Below are positions 9,500-18,284 of a stretch of 62,424 bases of DNA, in pieces (within the stretch, counting starts at the first letter, position 1; each line of letters begins with the position of its first letter). The translations under genes and the position numbers were made by a program. The notes under the pieces are model-generated. The model had not been told where the DNA came from, did no database searches, and saw only the letters and a list, made by a program, of their open reading frames with translations. The DNA comes from Paraburkholderia phosphatilytica (GTDB lineage Bacteria; Pseudomonadota; Gammaproteobacteria; Burkholderiales; Burkholderiaceae), in the NCBI RefSeq assembly GCF_003443895.1, contig NZ_QQOA01000042.1, positions 1-62,424 of the forward strand, in the 5' to 3' direction.

Positions 9500-10837
9500 T
9501 TACACGCCGTAGGCCTTGCGCAGCAGCGTCAGCGGATGCGCGAGTTGTGCCTGGCCGAGGTTGTTTTCGTCGATGCCCTGTTCGATGTGATGTCCCGCCA
9601 GCTGGCAGTCCGACGAGATGTAGTCGGGCTGCGGCTGCGCCATCGCCTTGAACACCGGCGTGCCGATCTTCATCGACATCGCGTGGAATTCCTTCTTCAC
9701 GCCGAACGTGCCCGCGTGTCCCGAACATCGCTCAACCACCGTCACCTTCGTATCGGGCACGAGCGAAAGCGTCTCGGACGTTTTACGGCCGATGTTCTGC
9801 ACACGCGCATGACACGGCACGTGGTACGACACCTTGCCGAGCGAATCCTTGAAGTCGGTCTTCAGCAGCCCATCGCGATGGCGCGCCACGAAATATTCGA
9901 ACGGGTCCCAGAACGCTTCGCTGATGAGCTTCAAGTCGGCATCGTCGGGGAACATCAGCGGCAGCTCGTGCTTGTACATCAGCACGCAACTCGGTATTGC
10001 GCTCATCAGCGCGTAGCCTTCGCGCGCGTATTTCGCAAGCACGGGCACGTTCTGCGCCTTCTTCCCGGCCACGCCTTCCAGGTTGCCTTGCTCGAGCAGC
10101 GGCATGCCGCAGCACGCTTCGCTCGTCACGAGCTCGTACGGAATGCCGTTGTGCGCGAGCACCGCGAGCAGATCGTGACCGATGCCGGGTTCGTTGAAAT
10201 TCACATAGCACGTCGCGTAGATCGCGACCTTGCCGGGCGTGCGCTCGCCGTCCTGCACGCCGCCGTTCGCCGAGCGCTTCGCCGCGCTGCGGAATTTGCG
10301 CGTCGCGAAGCTGGGCAGCCACGCGTCCTTGTCCACGCCGAGCGTCTTCTCCATCATGCCGCGCGCGAACTTCGTGCGGTTCACGGCGTTCACGGTCTGC
10401 GTAACGACGGGGATGCCGGCGAGCTTGCCGAGCGTATCGGTATTGGAGAGGAATTTGTCGCGCGCGGGCACGTCGCCGCGTTTGTAGTTGACTGCCTTCG
10501 CGCGCAGCATCAGGTGCGGAAAATCCACGTTCCACGGATGCGGCGGCACATACGGGCATTTGGTCATGTAGCAGAGGTCGCACAGATAACACTGGTCGAC
10601 GACCTTGCCGAAGTTCGCCTTGTCGACGTCATGCGCTTCGCCGGTGTCGGTTTCATCGACGAGATCGAAGAGCGCCGGAAACGCGCCGCAGAGCGACACG
10701 CAGCGGCGGCATCCCGCGCAGATGTCGAAGACGCGGGTCAATTCCTGATCGAGTGCGTTCTGGTCGTAAAAGGCATCCGACTGCCAGTTGAGCGGATGAC
10801 GGGTGGGCGCTTCGAGGCTGCCTTCTTTATGGGGCAT
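9500..10837 (-). CDS. Fe-S protein of the heterodisulfide reductase / GlcF type
   Basis: Redox protein of about 445 residues. The N-terminal part carries two [4Fe-4S]-type cysteine groups: CAGCRRCVSLC and later CYLCDLCYMTKCPYVPP. The C-terminal part carries CCG-type motifs (EACCGMPLLEQGN, HVPCHARVQNIG, VERCSGHAG). This resembles GlcF and HdrD-like electron carriers. I choose the ATG at 10837 (MPHKEGSLEAPTRHP) because AGGAG lies 9 bases upstream; an upstream ATG at 10870 has no clear ribosome site. It sits between rubrerythrin and DUF3501 and could supply electrons to the rubrerythrin (inference). Confidence 0.88.
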   Translation of the reverse strand: MPHKEGSLEAPTRHPLNWQSDAFYDQNALDQELTRVFDICAGCRRCVSLCGAFPALFDLVDETDTGEAHDVDKANFGKVVDQCYLCDLCYMTKCPYVPPHPWNVDFPHLMLRAKAVNYKRGDVPARDKFLSNTDTLGKLAGIPVVTQTVNAVNRTKFARGMMEKTLGVDKDAWLPSFATRKFRSAAKRSANGGVQDGERTPGKVAIYATCYVNFNEPGIGHDLLAVLAHNGIPYELVTSEACCGMPLLEQGNLEGVAGKKAQNVPVLAKYAREGYALMSAIPSCVLMYKHELPLMFPDDADLKLISEAFWDPFEYFVARHRDGLLKTDFKDSLGKVSYHVPCHARVQNIGRKTSETLSLVPDTKVTVVERCSGHAGTFGVKKEFHAMSMKIGTPVFKAMAQPQPDYISSDCQLAGHHIEQGIDENNLGQAQLAHPLTLLRKAYGV

Positions 10838-11009
10838 GTAGTCCGGCTCCTGTTCGATGACCGCGCTCATCAAAAGCGGAACGCGCACGCACGGACGATT
10901 TCTTTCGCCGATGCGCGCGCATTCCGTGCGCCGGTTTTGGACTACCGGCGCGCCGTACGTCGTCGGAAAGGCGGAACGGCGCAAAGGCCGCGCCGCCGTT
11001 CCGCGTCAG

Positions 11010-11432
11010 TCAATCGGTGAGCACTTCGAGCGCTTTGCTATAGCGGTTCGCATGGCTGCGTTCCGCCTTGGCTAGCGTTTCGAACCAGTTGGCGATCTCG
11101 TCGAAGCCTTCTTCGCGCGCGGTCTTCGCCATGCCTGGGTACATGTCGGTGTATTCGTGCGTCTCGCCGGCAATCGCCGCTTCGAGATTCAGGCGCGATG
11201 TGCCGAACGGCAAGCCGGTTGCCGGATCGCCTACCGCTTCCAGATATTCGAGGTGGCCGTGCGCATGGCCGGTTTCGCCTTCGGCTGTCGAACGAAACAG
11301 TGCCGCGACGTCGTTCTGGCCTTCGACGTCCGCCTTCGCTGCGAAATACAGATAGCGACGGTTCGCCTGCGATTCGCCGGCGAATGCGGCCTTGAGATTG
11401 TCTTCGGTCTTCGAGCCCTTCAATTGCGTCAT
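11010..11432 (-). CDS. Rubrerythrin-family di-iron protein
   Basis: A 140-residue ferritin-like four-helix protein. Di-iron ligands are visible as GESQANRRYLYF, EGETGHAHGH, GETHEYTDMY and KAERSHANRY. It lacks the C-terminal rubredoxin domain, so electrons must come from a partner, plausibly the Fe-S protein encoded just downstream. Rubrerythrins reduce hydrogen peroxide. The start at 11432 is fixed by AGGAGG five bases upstream. A perfect 14-bp palindrome lies immediately upstream of that ribosome site. First gene of the rubrerythrin / Fe-S / DUF3501 operon. Confidence 0.92.
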   Translation of the reverse strand: MTQLKGSKTEDNLKAAFAGESQANRRYLYFAAKADVEGQNDVAALFRSTAEGETGHAHGHLEYLEAVGDPATGLPFGTSRLNLEAAIAGETHEYTDMYPGMAKTAREEGFDEIANWFETLAKAERSHANRYSKALEVLTD

Positions 11433-11444
11433 CTGTGCCTCCTG

Positions 11445-11458
11445 CAATACCGGTATTG
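11445..11458. promoter_or_regulatory. 14-bp palindrome upstream of rubrerythrin
   Basis: CAATACCGGTATTG is a perfect inverted repeat directly before the ribosome binding site of the rubrerythrin gene. Its position fits a repressor site or an mRNA element for the operon. I cannot assign it to a known regulator with confidence. Confidence 0.45.
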
Positions 11459-11761
11459 TGGGGTGCGCGATGGTGGCGAACGGTGGGGGACTTCCGTTCG
11501 CGCATGCTGCGGCGCGACGCGCAGGGAGGCGCCGCCTCTCTGAATGTAGAAGTTGCGCGAGCCGTTCCCCAATTGGGTTTTTCAATCTCTCCGATAGTGC
11601 GGGTCTGTGCCCAGGTGCGGAATGCGGCGGCATCGTGTAGGGCCTTGCGACAATGCTTGCTGCAATGCAGTGCCGCAAAGATTCAGGGCTTAAGTAAACG
11701 TTAAGCTACGGTGACTAGAGTGGTCATTGCTGTACTGCAATGCTTCACATCCACGTTCTCT

Positions 11762-11785
11762 GGGCCGCTCTGCGGCCCACTTTTT
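11762..11785 (+). terminator. Intrinsic terminator with no upstream gene (leader attenuator or small RNA end)
   Basis: GGGCCGC, loop TCT, GCGGCCC, then ACTTTTTG on the + strand: a textbook rho-independent terminator. It sits about 80 bases before the nuclease gene, and no + strand gene precedes it, so it probably ends a short non-coding transcript or attenuates the nuclease mRNA. Confidence 0.55.
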
Positions 11786-11866
11786 GCGTGACTTTATGTG
11801 ACGTCAGGGCATTTTCATCGAAGGCGACGCTATACTTTCCGGCCCCTTACGATGCCCTGACAATCG

Positions 11867-12616
11867 ATGAAGAAGTGGTTGCTTTCCCTGCTGTGCGCGG
11901 TGGCCGCGCACGCCATCGCCGCACCGTCCTGCCAGCAGTTTCTGCCCGGCGCCCAATGGCCGGTTCTCGCCAACGCGAAGCTCGCGCCGAAAACCCATGT
12001 GCTTTGCTACGCCGATTTCGCGGTGCTGCATTCGGGCATCACGCACGGCCCGCTCTGGTCCGCCGAGCATCTGACGCGCAGTCACGTCGAACTCGCTAAA
12101 GACGTCGCCCGCACCAATAAATTCTTCGAAGACGACCGCCTGCCGCAAGGCGAAGGCGCAACGCTCGCCGACTATCGCCGCAGCGGTTATGACCGCGGTC
12201 ATATGAGCCCGGCGGGCAATCGCTGGAACCCGGAAGCGATGGCCGAATCGTTCTCGCTTGCAAACGTCGTGCCGCAAAATCGCGAGAACAACCGGCAGGT
12301 GTGGGCACGCATCGAAACGGCGGTGCGCCGGCTGACGGAGAAGTATGGCGACGCGTACGTGATCACCGGGCCATTGTTCGTGGGCAGCCAGCTCGACACC
12401 ATCGGCGCAACGCGCGTGTTCGTGCCGACGCAGCTCTACAAGGTGGTCTACCTTCCGTCGACGGATACCGCGTTCGCGGTGGTCGTCGATAACGTCGCGA
12501 CGAATCGCTATGACATGCGCAGCGTGCACGATGTCGAACGGATGACAGGCATGCGTTTTCCGGGCATTCCGGAATCTGCGAAAGACCAGCGGCCAGGAGG
12601 ACTGAAAGGTGTTTGA
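11867..12616 (+). CDS. Secreted DNA/RNA non-specific endonuclease
   Basis: A 249-residue nuclease of the NUC1/EndA (beta-beta-alpha metal) family. The signal peptide is MKKWLLSLLCAVAAHAIAA. The active-site motif YDRGHMSPAGN, with catalytic His in DRGH and a downstream N (ENNRQVW) for magnesium binding, is intact. It should degrade extracellular or periplasmic nucleic acid for scavenging or biofilm control. The stop overlaps the GTG start of a small gene. It is preceded by an unexplained terminator-like hairpin. Confidence 0.92.
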   Translation: MKKWLLSLLCAVAAHAIAAPSCQQFLPGAQWPVLANAKLAPKTHVLCYADFAVLHSGITHGPLWSAEHLTRSHVELAKDVARTNKFFEDDRLPQGEGATLADYRRSGYDRGHMSPAGNRWNPEAMAESFSLANVVPQNRENNRQVWARIETAVRRLTEKYGDAYVITGPLFVGSQLDTIGATRVFVPTQLYKVVYLPSTDTAFAVVVDNVATNRYDMRSVHDVERMTGMRFPGIPESAKDQRPGGLKGV

Positions 12617-12869
12617 CGCTTACTCGAACGACGACGACGTGCTCAATATTCAAGGCGACGACTTCACCGTGACGAACGGCACCACGCGCGTCACGTTGTC
12701 GGGCTCGCTGGATATCGCGAGAGATCAGCGCGGCCTCAAGGCGGCGCTCACGCTGAAGGCGGCGGTGGATAGCATCGTCGCGGCATTGCAGCGCGAGGCT
12801 GCATTGCCGGCGCGCTTGAAGGACGAGCCCGACGCGAAGCCGGGCAAGATCGACAATCCGTTTAACTGA
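12609..12869 (+). CDS. Small conserved-looking hypothetical protein
   Basis: An 86-residue acidic protein beginning MFDAYSNDDDVLNIQGDDF, without signal peptide or membrane segment. The GTG start at 12609 overlaps the nuclease stop by 8 bases and is preceded by AGGAGG, so it is translationally coupled. It ends exactly where the convergent hydrolase gene ends. I do not recognise a family; an immunity-like or accessory role for the nuclease is speculation. Confidence 0.7.
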   Translation: MFDAYSNDDDVLNIQGDDFTVTNGTTRVTLSGSLDIARDQRGLKAALTLKAAVDSIVAALQREAALPARLKDEPDAKPGKIDNPFN

Positions 12870-13421
12870 TCAGACGCTGGTTCCCGCCAGCGCGCGGAAA
12901 TCGATCTGATCCGCTGGGATCGCGACGATCGGCACGCCGTAGCTGTCGATATTCGCAAGCGTCACGTTGTGATGCCTGCGAATGCTCGCGGCGTCCGCGT
13001 GCGGTTTGTCGTGCGTGGTGTGCGCATCCGCAACGATCGTCACCGGATAGCCGTGCGCCACGGCGCTGCGCACCGTCGCATCGACGCAGAACTCGGTTGC
13101 ATAGCCACACACCACAAGCTGGTTCACGCCCAGGCGCTTCAACAGCGGTTCAAGCTCGGTCCCGAGAAAAGAGTCACAGGTGCGTTTGTCGATCAGGTGA
13201 TCGTCGGGCTCCATCTCGAGGGTGTCGAGCAGTTGCCACGCATGCGTATCGCGGACCAGCTCCTCGTCTTCATGCAGGATGAATACGACCGGCACGCCGG
13301 CTTCGCGCGCCTGCGACGTCAGCGCGTTGATGCGCGCGGTCACGTTGGCGGCATCGCCGGGCGGCGGATCGGTCGCGATGAGACCGTTCTGGAAATCGAT
13401 CACGAGCAGAGCAGACGTCAT
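12870..13421 (-). CDS. Isochorismatase-family cysteine hydrolase
   Basis: Protein of 183 residues. The catalytic triad is visible: Asp in LLVIDFQNG (residue about 9), Lys in LIDKRTCDSF, and Cys in GYATEFCVDATVR. Family members hydrolyse isochorismate, nicotinamide, ureidoacrylate or carbamoyl compounds; the substrate here is unknown. It is cytosolic, and the start is within the usual distance of the catalytic Asp. Adjacent to, and co-directional with, the ECF sigma factor gene, 27 bp downstream. Confidence 0.88.
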   Translation of the reverse strand: MTSALLVIDFQNGLIATDPPPGDAANVTARINALTSQAREAGVPVVFILHEDEELVRDTHAWQLLDTLEMEPDDHLIDKRTCDSFLGTELEPLLKRLGVNQLVVCGYATEFCVDATVRSAVAHGYPVTIVADAHTTHDKPHADAASIRRHHNVTLANIDSYGVPIVAIPADQIDFRALAGTSV

Positions 13422-13448
13422 GGCTACCTCGCTGAGGAAAAAACCATT

Positions 13449-14795
13449 CTAGTCGCTCGCGAGTGACAGGTCTGCACGCTTCCCTTGCAGAAAATGCCGC
13501 ACGGCCGGATCGCGTTCGAGGCCGATCGCGAGGTCGTATGCAGCCAGCGCGTCCTGCGTTGCGCCGGTGCGCGCAAGCAGATCGGCGCGCGCGGCCCAGT
13601 ACGGCTGATAGTCGACGAGCCGCGGATCGTCCGCATAAGGTGCGAGCGCATCGAGCGCGGCCTGCGCGCCGTCGCGTTCCGCCAGTGCCACCGCGCGATT
13701 CACGGCGACGACCGGCGTCGGCGCGATGGCGAACAGCGCGTCGTACAGGTGGACGACTTCATCCCAGTTCGCGCGATGGGTGCGGCATCGATGCACGTGC
13801 GCCGACTGCAACGCGGCCTCCAGCTCGAACCGTCCTAGCGTGCCGAATGCGCTGGCTCGGCGCAGCAATGCATCGGCGGTATCGATCATCGTTGCGTTCC
13901 AGCTTGCCGGGTCTTGCGCGGAGAGCGGCACGAACTCGCCGGCTGCGTTGCGGCGCGCGTCGCGGCGGGCGTGCGCGTACAACATGAGCGCGAGCAGGCC
14001 GAGCGCTTCGGGTTGATCGGGCATCAGCTCGGTCAGCAGATGCGCGAGGAACAGCGCCTCTTCCGCGAGATCGCGCCGCATCGTGTCGGCGCCGAGCGGA
14101 TCGGTCCAGCCCTCCGCATACACCGCGTACACGGCTTCGAGCACGGCCGCGAGGCGCTCGGGCAACTCCTCGCGCTCGGGCACGGTGAACGGGATGCCGG
14201 CATCGCGGATCTTGTTCTTTGCGCGCACGAGCCGCTTGCTCATCGCGGCAGGCGACATCAGAAACGCGGACGCGATCGTCTTCGCTTCCAGGCCCAACAC
14301 CACCTGCAGCATCAGCGGCGTGCGAATGCCTGCTTCGAGCGCCGGGTGCGTGCACGCGAACAGCAGCGCGAGACGGCGGTCGGGTAACGCGCTTGCGTTG
14401 CCTGCGTCTGCGCTTTCATCCAGTTCGTCGAAGAGAATCGCGAGCTGGTTCGCGACGTCGTCACCCACCATGCGATGTCGCACGCCATCGATCGCCTTGC
14501 GGCGCGCCACCGTCATCAGCCACGCTTCAGGGTTCGCCGGGCAGCCGCGCTCGGGCCAGTCCGCGAGCGCGGCGGCGAAGGCTTCGGCGAGCGCGTCTTC
14601 GGCCGCGGCGACATCGCGCGTGCGCATCGCCAGCAACGCGACGAGCTTGCCGTAGCTGCGGCGCGCGACGGCCTCCGCGATCGCATGGGCGTTCGCGTTG
14701 GCGCTCGCATTGCTGCACGCGGTGGTGGCGCGCGCATCGCCGCCGCCACCACCGCCGTCGGGCTGCTCGGGTGCGTCGCTAGCGGGCAAGCTCAT
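13449..14795 (-). CDS. ECF sigma factor with large C-terminal extension (ECF42-like, DUF6596)
   Basis: A 448-residue sigma-70 family protein. After a Gly/Ala-rich leader come sigma2 (VARRSYGKLVALLAMRTRD... DWPERGCPANPEAWLMTVARRKAID) and sigma4 (around SAFLMSPAAMSKRLVRAKNKI), then about 250 residues of TPR-like helices. This layout is that of ECF42 sigma factors, in which the extension is needed for activity and a YciI/DGPF-type protein is encoded next to it, as found here. There is no anti-sigma gene. Confidence 0.88.
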   Translation of the reverse strand: MSLPASDAPEQPDGGGGGGDARATTACSNASANANAHAIAEAVARRSYGKLVALLAMRTRDVAAAEDALAEAFAAALADWPERGCPANPEAWLMTVARRKAIDGVRHRMVGDDVANQLAILFDELDESADAGNASALPDRRLALLFACTHPALEAGIRTPLMLQVVLGLEAKTIASAFLMSPAAMSKRLVRAKNKIRDAGIPFTVPEREELPERLAAVLEAVYAVYAEGWTDPLGADTMRRDLAEEALFLAHLLTELMPDQPEALGLLALMLYAHARRDARRNAAGEFVPLSAQDPASWNATMIDTADALLRRASAFGTLGRFELEAALQSAHVHRCRTHRANWDEVVHLYDALFAIAPTPVVAVNRAVALAERDGAQAALDALAPYADDPRLVDYQPYWAARADLLARTGATQDALAAYDLAIGLERDPAVRHFLQGKRADLSLASD

Positions 14796-14816
14796 GGGTG
14801 GCTCGCTGCGTGATGC

Positions 14817-15179
14817 TCACTTCTTGTAGTCCGCCATTTCCCAGATCGGGCGCACTTCCATCAGGCCATGTCCCGCGCCAGGGCAGCGCGACGCCCACGC
14901 GATCGCCGAATCGAGATTCGGCACGTCGATCAGGTAGTAGCCGGCTAGCTGTTCCTTCGAATCGGCATAGGGGCCATCCAGCACCTGCGGCTTGCCGTCG
15001 ACCAGACGCACCGTCGTCGCGGCGCTCGTGTTCTGCAGGCGGTTCGAGCCCACCAGCACGTCGGCTTTACGCAGCGATTCGGTGTACGCCTGATACGCGG
15101 CGACGCCCTGCTGCCGCTCGCTGTCGCTCATCTGCTCCCAGGCACCCTCTTGCGAATAGATCATCAACAGGTATTGCAT
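14817..15179 (-). CDS. YciI-like (DGPF domain) protein
   Basis: A 120-residue ferredoxin-like-fold protein: MQYLLMIYSQEGAWEQMSD... then VLDGPYADSKEQLAGYYLIDVP, which includes the DGPF-type motif (here DGPY). Proteins of this kind are encoded beside ECF42 sigma factors and may be their targets or partners; biochemical function is unknown. I choose the ATG at 15179, with GGAGG five bases upstream. The gene ends 22 bp before the sigma factor start, so the two are probably one operon. Confidence 0.88.
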   Translation of the reverse strand: MQYLLMIYSQEGAWEQMSDSERQQGVAAYQAYTESLRKADVLVGSNRLQNTSAATTVRLVDGKPQVLDGPYADSKEQLAGYYLIDVPNLDSAIAWASRCPGAGHGLMEVRPIWEMADYKK

Positions 15180-15286
15180 GTGAACCTCCGTCATGGGTTG
15201 AGGCGAAACACATTGCGTCGCCACTTCAATGACGCACGAATGAGCCGTCGATGGACAGGCGCGATCGAAATCCGCCTGACATAGCG

Positions 15287-16078
15287 TTACTTCGCGGACG
15301 TCACGGCGGAAACCGCGCCCGCAGCGCCCGGCTCGGCCAGCGCCGCGAGCTTCACCGCATCGACGATCTCGATCTCGCCATAACGCAGCGCGAGCGCACC
15401 CTGCATTTCGAACTGGCGCAGGATCTGGTTGGTGGTTTGCCGCGACAGCGCGAGCATCATCGCGAGGTCCTCCTGCGGCACCTTGATGACGCGGCGCTTT
15501 GGCGAGTCTTCGGGGCTGATACCTCCACTGTGGCGGAGACCATCGTCGAATCCGCCAGCCATCAGCAGCAGACGTCGCGCGATGCGTTGCGCGGCCGGCA
15601 GCAGCGCCGCTTCTTCGATCGCGGCGAATGCGAGCCTGAGCTTGCCCGTCAGCAGCAGACCGAACGCGTGCCAGTAATCCGGCCGCGCGGCCAGTAACGT
15701 GGTCAACGCGGCGCGCGGCGTATGAAACAGCACGCTGTCGCGCTCGGCGTATGCATCGTGGGTCCGCGCGCCGCCATCGAACAGCGTGATTTCGCCGAAC
15801 CAGTTCACCGGCTCAATCACCGCCAGCAGCGCTTCCTTGCCGGCGAAACTCGCCGCGCCGATGCGGATCAGACCGTCCAGCACGCAGTACAGGCCATCGT
15901 CGGGATCGCCGCGCATGAAGAGCCGCTCGCCGGCGGCGCGCTTCACGACGCGGCCGTTCGCCTTCAGCCAGTCGCGCAGATCGGCGGGAATCGCCTGAAA
16001 CCATGCGCTGCGCGACAGCGCGGCTTCGGCGGCATCGCGCGTGGCATCGTGGGGCGGCGAAGAGGCATCCGGACGCAT
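15287..16078 (-). CDS. Crp/Fnr family transcriptional regulator
   Basis: A 263-residue protein with a cyclic-nucleotide-binding-type domain (about 20-140: ERLFMRGDPDDGLYCVLDGLIRIG... NWFGEITLFDGG) and a C-terminal winged helix (DLAMMLALSRQTTNQILRQFE). No cysteine cluster for an Fe-S sensor is present, so it is closer to Crp-like than Fnr. Start at 16078 (MRPDASSPP) gives normal family length. Target genes unknown; the divergent Mpo1-like gene shares the upstream region. Confidence 0.9.
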   Translation of the reverse strand: MRPDASSPPHDATRDAAEAALSRSAWFQAIPADLRDWLKANGRVVKRAAGERLFMRGDPDDGLYCVLDGLIRIGAASFAGKEALLAVIEPVNWFGEITLFDGGARTHDAYAERDSVLFHTPRAALTTLLAARPDYWHAFGLLLTGKLRLAFAAIEEAALLPAAQRIARRLLLMAGGFDDGLRHSGGISPEDSPKRRVIKVPQEDLAMMLALSRQTTNQILRQFEMQGALALRYGEIEIVDAVKLAALAEPGAAGAVSAVTSAK

Positions 16079-16222
16079 GACCGTGTCTAGCGGGTTCGCA
16101 AATGGTGGGATGAGGTGGACCACGAGCGGCAAATACAGCGAATGCGGCGAATTGTCGGCTACCCGAAGGTCTCGTGGCCCGATCCCCGCGATTATGATGA
16201 TTTTGGAGACGGAGCGGCACCC

Positions 16223-16765
16223 ATGCGAACGCTGACTGAACAACTCACCCAATACGCGGCCTACCACCGCGACCGGCGCAGCATCGCGACGCATTTCGTC
16301 GGCATTCCGATGATCGTCGTCGCGCTTGCGGTGCTGTTGAGCCGGCCAGCCTTCGCTGTCGGCACATGGTTCGTGCCGCTGTCGCCCGCGTGGGTGCTGT
16401 TCGTGGCAGCCACGCTGTACTACCTCGTGCTCGACGTTCCGCTCGGCTTGATGATGGCGGTGTTTTCCGCGCTGTGTCTCACGTTCGGCGCGTGGCTCGC
16501 CGCGATGAGCACCGCGACGTGGCTCGCGAGCGGCATCGGGCTCTTCGTGATCGGCTGGGTGTTCCAGTTCATCGGCCACGCGGCCTACGAGCATCGCAAG
16601 CCGGCATTCGTCGACGATGTGATCGGCTTGCTCATCGGACCGTTGTTCGTGCTCGCCGAGGCGTTGTTTGGCTTCGGCTGGCGCCCGTCGATGCGCGAGG
16701 CAATCGAAGCGAAAGTCGGCCCGACGCGGATCAATCCGCCGCACGCCGTGGCGCAGTCGAAGTGA
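16223..16765 (+). CDS. Mpo1-like (DUF962) membrane protein
   Basis: A 180-residue protein matching DUF962/Mpo1: MRTLTEQLTQYAAYHRDRRSIATHFVGIP at the start (with the conserved YAxYHxxxxNxxTHxxGIP-like pattern), four hydrophobic helices, and a second His motif (QFIGHAAYEHRKPA). Yeast Mpo1 is an iron-dependent dioxygenase that alpha-oxidises 2-hydroxy fatty acids; the conserved histidines suggest similar chemistry. Start at 16223 is preceded by GGAG. Convergent with the RarD-like gene, separated by a hairpin. Confidence 0.82.
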   Translation: MRTLTEQLTQYAAYHRDRRSIATHFVGIPMIVVALAVLLSRPAFAVGTWFVPLSPAWVLFVAATLYYLVLDVPLGLMMAVFSALCLTFGAWLAAMSTATWLASGIGLFVIGWVFQFIGHAAYEHRKPAFVDDVIGLLIGPLFVLAEALFGFGWRPSMREAIEAKVGPTRINPPHAVAQSK

Positions 16766-16778
16766 AGTGATCGTCACA

Positions 16779-16800
16779 ACGCTCGCGCTGGCGCGAGCGT
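16779..16800. terminator. Hairpin between convergent genes
   Basis: ACGCTCGCGC and GCGCGAGCGT form a 10-bp perfect inverted repeat separated by two bases, between the Mpo1-like and RarD-like genes. There is no strong T-run, but the position suits shared transcription termination. Confidence 0.45.
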
Positions 16801-16830
16801 CGCCGTTCTACGCCGCCATGGCACCGGTTG

Positions 16831-17730
16831 TCACCGCGCCGGCAAGCGAATGAACCGCACGCTATGCAGCGCGGTGAGCGCCACCGCGATCCAGATCGGC
16901 ACATACGTGCCGAGTTGCTGCGCCGTCAGCGTCTCGCCGAGCACCGTCACGGAGATGAGCACGAGCAGCACGGGCTCCACATAACCCAGGATGCCGAAGA
17001 GCGCCATCGGCAGCAGACGGCTCGCCTTCAGGTAGCACGCGAGCGCCGTCGTGGACAGCAGGCCGAGCCCCGGCAGCAGCAACGCCCACATCTCGGCGCG
17101 CGCGGCCACGATGGGCAGCGTGCCGCCCGCCACGATCTGCCAGATCGCGACCGGCTGCATCAGCACGACTTCGGCGGCGAACGCCGTCAGCGAGTCCGCG
17201 CCGACCTTTCTACGCAGCACGAAATACGGCGGATAGCCGAGCGCGACGAGCAGCGTCGGCCATGAAAACGCGCCGCTCACGAACAGTTCGTGCACCACGC
17301 CGAGCGCCGCGCAACCCACCGCGAGCCACTGCAATCCATCGAGCCGCTCGTGGTAGTAGAAGCGCCCGACCAGCACCATCACGAGCGGCAGCAGAAAGTA
17401 GCCGAGCGACACTTCGAGCATGCGCCCGTGCAGCGGCGCCCACATGAACACCCACAGTTGCAGGCCGAGCAGCGTCGCGGTCACGATCAGCGAGAGCCCG
17501 ACGCGCACGTCCGAGACGGCGCGCAACGCCAGCTCGCGCAATGCGGGCAGCCGGCCGCGCAGCGCGATCAGCAGCAAGGCGCCGGGCGCGGTCCACAGCA
17601 TCCGCCACGCGAAGATATCGAGTCCGGTCAGCGGCGCGAGCAGCGTCACGTAGACGGACATCAGCGCGAACTGCGCCGATGCAACTACGGACAACGCAAT
17701 GCCGCGCCCCGGTTCATAGGAAGGATTCAT
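16831..17730 (-). CDS. EamA/DMT superfamily transporter, RarD-like
   Basis: A 299-residue inner-membrane protein with about ten hydrophobic segments. The features RGIALSVVASAQFALMSVYVT, FAWRMLWTAPG and GYVEPVLLVLISV match the RarD branch (chloramphenicol-sensitive protein) of the drug/metabolite exporter superfamily. Substrate unknown. The ATG at 17730 is preceded by GGGGA at suitable spacing. Monocistronic by context. Confidence 0.88.
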   Translation of the reverse strand: MNPSYEPGRGIALSVVASAQFALMSVYVTLLAPLTGLDIFAWRMLWTAPGALLLIALRGRLPALRELALRAVSDVRVGLSLIVTATLLGLQLWVFMWAPLHGRMLEVSLGYFLLPLVMVLVGRFYYHERLDGLQWLAVGCAALGVVHELFVSGAFSWPTLLVALGYPPYFVLRRKVGADSLTAFAAEVVLMQPVAIWQIVAGGTLPIVAARAEMWALLLPGLGLLSTTALACYLKASRLLPMALFGILGYVEPVLLVLISVTVLGETLTAQQLGTYVPIWIAVALTALHSVRFIRLPAR

Positions 17731-18284
17731 CTGTGTCCCCGTTGCGAATGGCGCACGTCGAACGGCACGCGGGCGCGGCGCAACGAGGTAGCGAGTCGGC
17801 AATTCATGTTGTGCTTGTAGAGATCGCGTCGCGAATGGTGCGGCGCGAAGCCCGCATTCTAGTCGTTTGTAAGCTGGTTGTCGGGGCTGAACGCGGGATC
17901 ACGGGTGATTGCACTAACGCGTGCCCATCGTTTGTGTGCGACGCGCCATGCACGATTTGCGGCAATGGACTACAAAGGAACTTCATGCGCGTCCGCCGCA
18001 GGGTCTGACGACAACGGTTGACAGCTACTGTCAGCCTGTCACAGGACGGTCGCGCATTCGCGGCAAGCTCGTTGCCTGCTTCCTGGCTTGTCACCCCCGG
18101 CCGATGCGCCGGCCACGCCTCGCGGTCGTCGAAGACCGTCCATCGCGCAGCACGTTGCGGATGGCGCGCGTTTTGCGCACCTCCGCTCCCACACTGTTGC
18201 GCCACGCAGTGTCCACCGATGGCGCGGCACCCCGCCGCGTTTCTACGATCAACCGGATCGAACCAGGATCCCCACGGAGACAGC
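17731..18284. other. Intergenic region upstream of the EgtD-like gene
   Basis: About 550 bp between divergent genes. Sequence shows no recognisable protein, repeat or RNA gene. The promoters of the RarD-like and EgtD-like genes must lie here. Confidence 0.4.

Larger units (their letters stand above)
11433..11866. other. Divergent intergenic region, rubrerythrin / secreted nuclease
   Basis: About 430 bp between divergent genes. It contains the palindrome beside the rubrerythrin start, a small inverted repeat GCTTAA/TTAAGC (11688-11706), and a GC-rich hairpin followed by T5 at 11762-11785. No protein gene is supported here. Confidence 0.5.

Noticed and set aside
9050..11020. 656-codon open frame antisense to DUF3501, Fe-S protein and intergenic DNA
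   Set aside because: Arg/His-rich composition typical of antisense frames in high-GC genes; the minus strand genes have clear motifs and ribosome sites.
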